This document shows, piece by piece, positions 59,944 to 64,000 of a DNA stretch of 64,000 nt; within the stretch, counting starts at the first letter, position 1; each line of letters starts with the position of its first letter. The stretch covers positions 1 to 64,000 of the forward strand of contig JAFGES010000129.1 of NCBI GenBank assembly GCA_016931455.1, written 5' to 3'. The translations under genes and the position numbers were made by a program. The notes beneath the pieces are model-generated. The model was not told the DNA's origin. It worked only from the letters and a program-made list of their open reading frames with translations, and did not search any database. The DNA comes from Desulfobacterales bacterium (GTDB lineage Bacteria > Desulfobacterota > Desulfobacteria > Desulfobacterales > JAHDSC01).

Positions 59944-61385
59944 GAAAGTTTACCGCACGGATTATCATCGGGATCTTTTTTCTTATTATTTTAATGACAT
60001 CCGATATCGTGACGGCAACCGATATGCGTGCAAATAATATAGCGGCTCAGAAAAATAAAAACGCCTTGATGGAAAAAGCCAGAATGGATGCCGAAATGGC
60101 CCGCAAAGAAGCTGAAGAAAGCACTAATCGGATCTTAAGCGACCGAAATGATTTAAAAAAGGCTATCTCAGAATTGAAACAACAAAATTTGCGGCTTGAA
60201 AAAGAGAATCAAAATCTGGAATACAATTTAACACAACTCGCCAACAAGGAAAATAATCTTACAGCTCAGTTGGAAGAAGTGGATTCGGTGGTCAAGGAAC
60301 TTGTAGGATTTGTCCGGGCCGGCGCAAAGGATTTGGATGCCCTTATCGATCAGAGTCTTCAAAGTTCCTTTGCCCCTAATAGAGGAAGCTTGCTGAAATT
60401 TTTAACCAATGAATCCAAGTTTCCCGGAATGGATGATATCCATCAAATGTTCGAATTGCTCTTTGATGAAATTAAAAAGTCCGGTGAAGTCCGAATAGAA
60501 AACGGTCCCCTTGTAAATCGAGCGGGTGAAGATGTATCGGGAAAAATTCTTTTAATCGGCAATTTTACTGCGGCCTATCGTATACCCAAAGAAACCGGAT
60601 TTCTTATTTATTCCGATAAAAGTAGGCGTTTTTTTGCTCTTTCAAAACTTCCGCCCTCTCGTATCACCAAAAAAATAAAACAGTATATGTCCGGCAACTC
60701 GGAAGATGTCCCCATTGATATCTCCCGTGGAGCGGCATTGAGACAATTAACCCATCGACTCAGTTTATTAGATCAGATAAAAAAAGGCGGTCCGATTGTG
60801 TGGCCAATCCTTGGAATCGGCCTTATTGCCCTTGCCATCATAATTGAACGGCTTGTATATTTATTCAGATCGAAAATGGATTCAGACAACTTAATGAATC
60901 AAATTCATACATTGGCATTAGATCAGGCATGGGAAAAGTGTAAAGAAGCTTGTTCACCCTACTTGAAAAAGCCGGTACCCCGAATCCTTTTTGCAGGAAT
61001 TAACTGCTGCATGCATACCAATCGTGAAGATATGGAAAATGTTGTTCAAGAGGCCATCCTGCGTGAGGTCCCGCGTTTAGAACGATTTCTTTCGACGCTG
61101 GGGATGCTCGCAGCCATTGCACCGCTTCTGGGACTTCTCGGCACGGTTACCGGTATGATCAATACCTTTCAAATGATTACCTATTATGGAACAGGTGATC
61201 CTAGAATGATGTCCGGTGGTATATCCGAGGCCCTAGTTACAACCATGCTGGGTTTGTCTGTTGCCATACCGATTATGTTGTGTCATACATTTTTAAGTAG
61301 ACGGGTTGAAACCGTCATCGGTGAAATGGAGGAAAAGGCGGTCTCTTTTATTAACACGGTTTTTAAAATCAGGAACGGCCATTGA
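59940..61385 (+). CDS. ExbB/TolQ-type proton channel with large periplasmic N-terminus
   Basis: 481 aa. A signal-like helix (about 8-28) is followed by a coiled coil (about 35-100) and a DUF3450-associated region, then three helices of the MotA/TolQ/ExbB family (GPIVWPILGIGLIALAIIIERL; APLLGLLGTVTGMINTF; the third near 430). It forms a proton channel with ExbD that energises TonB at the outer membrane. The next gene starts with a TTG overlapping its stop. Confidence 0.9.
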   Translation: MRKFTARIIIGIFFLIILMTSDIVTATDMRANNIAAQKNKNALMEKARMDAEMARKEAEESTNRILSDRNDLKKAISELKQQNLRLEKENQNLEYNLTQLANKENNLTAQLEEVDSVVKELVGFVRAGAKDLDALIDQSLQSSFAPNRGSLLKFLTNESKFPGMDDIHQMFELLFDEIKKSGEVRIENGPLVNRAGEDVSGKILLIGNFTAAYRIPKETGFLIYSDKSRRFFALSKLPPSRITKKIKQYMSGNSEDVPIDISRGAALRQLTHRLSLLDQIKKGGPIVWPILGIGLIALAIIIERLVYLFRSKMDSDNLMNQIHTLALDQAWEKCKEACSPYLKKPVPRILFAGINCCMHTNREDMENVVQEAILREVPRLERFLSTLGMLAAIAPLLGLLGTVTGMINTFQMITYYGTGDPRMMSGGISEALVTTMLGLSVAIPIMLCHTFLSRRVETVIGEMEEKAVSFINTVFKIRNGH

Positions 61386-61993
61386 TTCAATTTCTGCAAG
61401 AATACTTTTATCAAATTGAAGAATACATACGATCCGGCGGCATTGTCATGATTCCGTTGATTTTCGTATCGGTAGTTATGTGGATTTTGATCATTAACCG
61501 CGCCTTCTTTTTTCGAAAATTATATCGAAAAAATATGAATCGAAAGAGAGCGGGAGAATTTGTAAAAACCAATACTCTACCAAATCCTTCTGAATATATG
61601 GGTATCACCGCTCTTTTTATTCGTGAGTTTTCACATCGACGCAGTGGAAATACTTCGGTGGACAAGTTTATTTTAGATGAAGCCGTCATTTCCGTTGTCT
61701 CAGCTTTAAATAAGCACATGGCTTTTATAGGTATCCTTGCCGGCATCGCTCCGTTATTAGGTTTATTGGGCACAGTGATCGGAATGATGACAACCTTTGA
61801 TATTATCTCCATTTTCGGCACAGGTAATGCTAAAGCCATGGCGGGCGGAATCTCGGAGGCTTTGATTACCACTCAAACAGGGCTTTTAGTAGCTATTCCG
61901 GGATTGTATATGCGGAATTTTCTCACCCAACGAGCTGAAAATTTGAAACATCGAATTTCATCTTTGGGAATATATCTAAAAATGTATGTATGA
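61382..61993 (+). CDS. exbB: ExbB/TolQ-type proton channel protein
   Basis: 203 aa, the compact form without the N-terminal extension. TTG start overlaps the previous stop, with GGAACGG upstream. It has three helices; the conserved GIAPLLGLLGTVIGMMTTFDI segment and the ALITTQTGLLVAIPG helix 3 are clear. Paralogue of the gene just upstream, giving two ExbB-type subunits with one ExbD and TonB in the operon. Confidence 0.92.
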   Translation: MIQFLQEYFYQIEEYIRSGGIVMIPLIFVSVVMWILIINRAFFFRKLYRKNMNRKRAGEFVKTNTLPNPSEYMGITALFIREFSHRRSGNTSVDKFILDEAVISVVSALNKHMAFIGILAGIAPLLGLLGTVIGMMTTFDIISIFGTGNAKAMAGGISEALITTQTGLLVAIPGLYMRNFLTQRAENLKHRISSLGIYLKMYV

Positions 61994-62032
61994 GGATAGA
62001 TATAATGATCTTAACCGGTCGGGGTTACCACC

Positions 62033-62455
62033 ATGTTAAATATTACAGCAGCTAGAAAATCAAAGCGGCAAGGAGTTGAACTTAATATTGCCCCCTTGAT
62101 CGATATGGTTTTTATTCTTCTGATTTTCTTTTTAGTTACCACAAGCTTTGTTAAAGAAACCGGCGTGGATATTAATCGACCAGCTGCATCAACTGCTGTT
62201 GATAAAGATAAAGCAACCATTCTCATCGGCATTACAAAGGACAATCAGATTTTTATGGATAAAAGAGAGATTGATATACGCGCAGTTAGAGCAAATATAG
62301 AACGGGCGTTGGCTGAAAATCCGGAAGGTGGTATCGTAGTTGTGGCGGACAAGGAAAGCTCAACGGGAATTGCGATTCAGGTCATTGACAGTTGTAAAGT
62401 TGCCGGTGCAACCAATGTATCTCTTGCGGCAAGCTTGTCTTCGTCTGCTGAATAG
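62033..62455 (+). CDS. exbD: ExbD/TolR-type biopolymer transport protein
   Basis: 140 aa. One N-terminal membrane helix with the essential Asp in NIAPLIDMVFILLIFFLVTT, then a small periplasmic domain ending in a TNVSLAAS strand. It pairs with ExbB to use the proton gradient. Forty bp after exbB and 64 bp before tonB in the same operon. Confidence 0.93.
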   Translation: MLNITAARKSKRQGVELNIAPLIDMVFILLIFFLVTTSFVKETGVDINRPAASTAVDKDKATILIGITKDNQIFMDKREIDIRAVRANIERALAENPEGGIVVVADKESSTGIAIQVIDSCKVAGATNVSLAASLSSSAE

Positions 62456-62519
62456 TTGAAGCAAAAAGCTATTCTTATCTATATACTTATGGGAACCGAA
62501 CCCACCGAATGAATCCCGC

Positions 62520-63251
62520 ATGATGCAATCGTTAAAAAAACCAATGGAAATCTTTTCTTTACCGTTGTTGCGAAAAATTTTTTTGTGGAGTAGTGCCGTC
62601 TTATTTTCCATTTTACTAAACATTGCCTTTTTTGGTTTAATGCCGGGTCTAATTAATAAAAATTTATCTGAAAAAAAGAATTTAATATCCGGTCCGATAA
62701 TTCAGATGGTCCGGGTTAAACATGTTGAGAGTCCAGTCAGAAAAAAGAAACTCAAAAAGCAACTACCGCCAAAAGAACTCAAATCTCTCCAAAAACCCAT
62801 GGAGCCCCGCAAACAAAAAATGAATATGGCCAAACTTCCTTTTGAACTCAATCCAAGACTTTCTCAAAATGCAGGCACTATGCCGGTCCCGGAAATGGAA
62901 ATGGCAATAGTTCCGTTAACCGACCTATCGGATACCGTTGCATTTTCAGGCTTGAAGGATATTTATGAAATTGGTGAGTTAGATAACCCCCTAACGCCTC
63001 TATCTCAGGTACCGCCTCTTTATCCCTTGCGCGCTAAACGAATGGGAATTGAAGGTTGGGTGGATATAAAATTTCTAGTCACTGAAAAAGGACTGGTCGA
63101 TCAAATCTCAATACTGCAAGCAAATCCGGAGAAAATTTTTGATCAAAGTGTTATCCGATGCGTATCCTCTTGGCGTTTCTCGCCGGGAACAGTTGGAGGC
63201 GTGCCGGTTAAAACATGGGTGAAAACCACTGTTCGATTTAAACTTGAATAA
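62520..63251 (+). CDS. tonB: TonB energy-transducing protein
   Basis: 243 aa. N-terminal membrane anchor (about 24-44), a Lys/Pro-rich periplasmic stretch (KKLKKQLPPKELKSLQKPMEP) and the C-terminal TonB domain (PPLYPLRAKRMGIEGWVDIKFLVTEKG and RFSPGTVGGVPVKTW). It contacts TonB boxes of outer membrane receptors. The transported substrate cannot be inferred: no receptor gene is in the window. Confidence 0.92.
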   Translation: MMQSLKKPMEIFSLPLLRKIFLWSSAVLFSILLNIAFFGLMPGLINKNLSEKKNLISGPIIQMVRVKHVESPVRKKKLKKQLPPKELKSLQKPMEPRKQKMNMAKLPFELNPRLSQNAGTMPVPEMEMAIVPLTDLSDTVAFSGLKDIYEIGELDNPLTPLSQVPPLYPLRAKRMGIEGWVDIKFLVTEKGLVDQISILQANPEKIFDQSVIRCVSSWRFSPGTVGGVPVKTWVKTTVRFKLE

Positions 63252-63336
63252 ATATATCTCATAAAAATAGAAATTTTCCGTATGTCTATGCTAAATATTA
63301 TTATTTAACCCTTAATTCCGGTTCATAATAAAAACA

Positions 63337-64000
63337 ATGCCTTTAGGTAAAAAAATTCAATTTTTTCTCCTTCTAACCATCATCGGAGTCGTTTTTGCGC
63401 CGCTTCAAAGTCGCGCGCAAAAAGAAGAGCAACTACCCTATCCAGCTCATGTGATCCTTAACAAAGCCAATGACTTTCTTGAAAAAAAAGAAATTCAAAA
63501 AGCCATTGAAGTCATACAATCATTCCAGACCCAAGGCTCTCCAAACCAAAGATTAGAAGATCCGGATCCCAAGGGTTATCATCATTACCTAATTTATTTT
63601 ACTTTGGGAAATTGCTATTTGATGTTGGATCAACCTGCAAAAGCGGTTCCGAATTATCAGAATGCGCTTAAGAAAAAGCCCGATTTTTCACCGGCTTGGG
63701 TTAACCTAGCAAAAAGTTATTATGACCTCAACAAACCGATTGATGCTGCAAAATCCTTTTTAAAAGGTTACGAAACTAAAACGGAAAAAAAAGCGGATTT
63801 GCTTTACTATAGTGCTGCATCCTTTATGGTAGCCGAAGACAACAAAAAAGCGCTTGAGATATTTGAGCGCCTGCTGAGTCTGCATCCAAACGACATTAAG
63901 ATCGAATGGAAGGAAAGCCTGGTTCAGGCCTATTTGGCCTGTGAAATGCCGCTTAAAGCCCTGCCGTTTATTAAAGAACTGACCGAAAAAACAACCGGGA
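63337..64000 (+). CDS. Secreted TPR protein, 5' part
   Basis: The frame starts at ATG 63337 (too close to the window end to be closed) and is open to 64000, giving 221 codons. A signal peptide (hydrophobic ILL/IIGVVF stretch, about 8-22, ending in SRAQ) is followed by tetratricopeptide repeats (AKAVPNYQNALKKKPDF, PIDAAKSFLKGYE, NKKALEIFERLL). It lies 85 bp after tonB. Typical TonB operons of this group end with such a TPR protein. Confidence 0.85.
   Translation, partial: MPLGKKIQFFLLLTIIGVVFAPLQSRAQKEEQLPYPAHVILNKANDFLEKKEIQKAIEVIQSFQTQGSPNQRLEDPDPKGYHHYLIYFTLGNCYLMLDQPAKAVPNYQNALKKKPDFSPAWVNLAKSYYDLNKPIDAAKSFLKGYETKTEKKADLLYYSAASFMVAEDNKKALEIFERLLSLHPNDIKIEWKESLVQAYLACEMPLKALPFIKELTEKTTG

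Overview
The window looks like a chromosomal segment of an anaerobic Desulfobacterota (deltaproteobacterial) bacterium, most likely a sulfate-reducer-like member of the Desulfobacterales. This is inferred from gene content: a tetraheme cytochrome c3, indolepyruvate:ferredoxin oxidoreductase (IorAB), an orange-protein (ORP)-type NifX/MinD-ferredoxin cluster with a sigma-54 activator, FeoAB, ETF:quinone oxidoreductase with acyl-CoA dehydrogenase, and DUF6178 and DUF3450 family proteins. DNA is AT-rich, genes are dense and on both strands. No rRNA, tRNA, CRISPR array, phage or insertion sequence was recognised.

Layout. 1-441: 3' end of a periplasmic-binding-like regulator. 487-8606 (minus): recN, feoA, feoB, a PflX-type radical SAM protein, a phosphatase, an SH3 protein, a TPR protein and prmA. 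9062-18369: cold shock protein, ftsH, iorAB, rdgB, a nitroreductase, pckA and an AmpG-like transporter. 18401-24108: DUF6178 protein, a deacetylase group (AcuC-like HDAC, AcuB-like CBS protein, sirtuin) and an acyl-CoA dehydrogenase. 24389-28165: phasin-like protein, UbiB kinase, ETF-QO. 28316-34247: a toxin-antitoxin pair bracketed by two copies of the dinB 3' end, dinB, and a large EndoQ-UvrD fusion. 34359-45283: lytic transglycosylase, UDP-glucose pyrophosphorylase, ilvE, a PCC-domain protein, dapA, cytochrome c3, tatBC, mltA, rmuC, and molybdenum cofactor genes. 45558-50048: pyrR, moaB/mog, a kinase fusion, another radical SAM protein and an FKBP isomerase.

50399-58151 is the most distinctive region. 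A six-gene minus-strand operon encodes a NifX domain fused to a Gly/Arg-rich MPRGD-type tail, a DUF5320 protein, a NifX/ORP protein, two MinD-type ATPases each with two ferredoxin clusters, and a NifU-like scaffold. It starts from a clear -24/-12 (sigma-54) promoter. Divergent to it, a second sigma-54 promoter precedes a PflX-type radical SAM gene whose leader holds a 17-bp hairpin. The cognate sigma-54 activator, with a cysteine-rich PAS domain, follows, then a 5'-truncated cation-diffusion-facilitator/NifX gene. This matches the framework of the anaerobe-specific ORP complex of Desulfovibrio but with extra and rearranged parts.

58253-64000 carries a lipoprotein gene, a possible small RNA or leader, and a TonB-energising operon (DUF3450, large ExbB, ExbB, ExbD, TonB, TPR protein running off the window).
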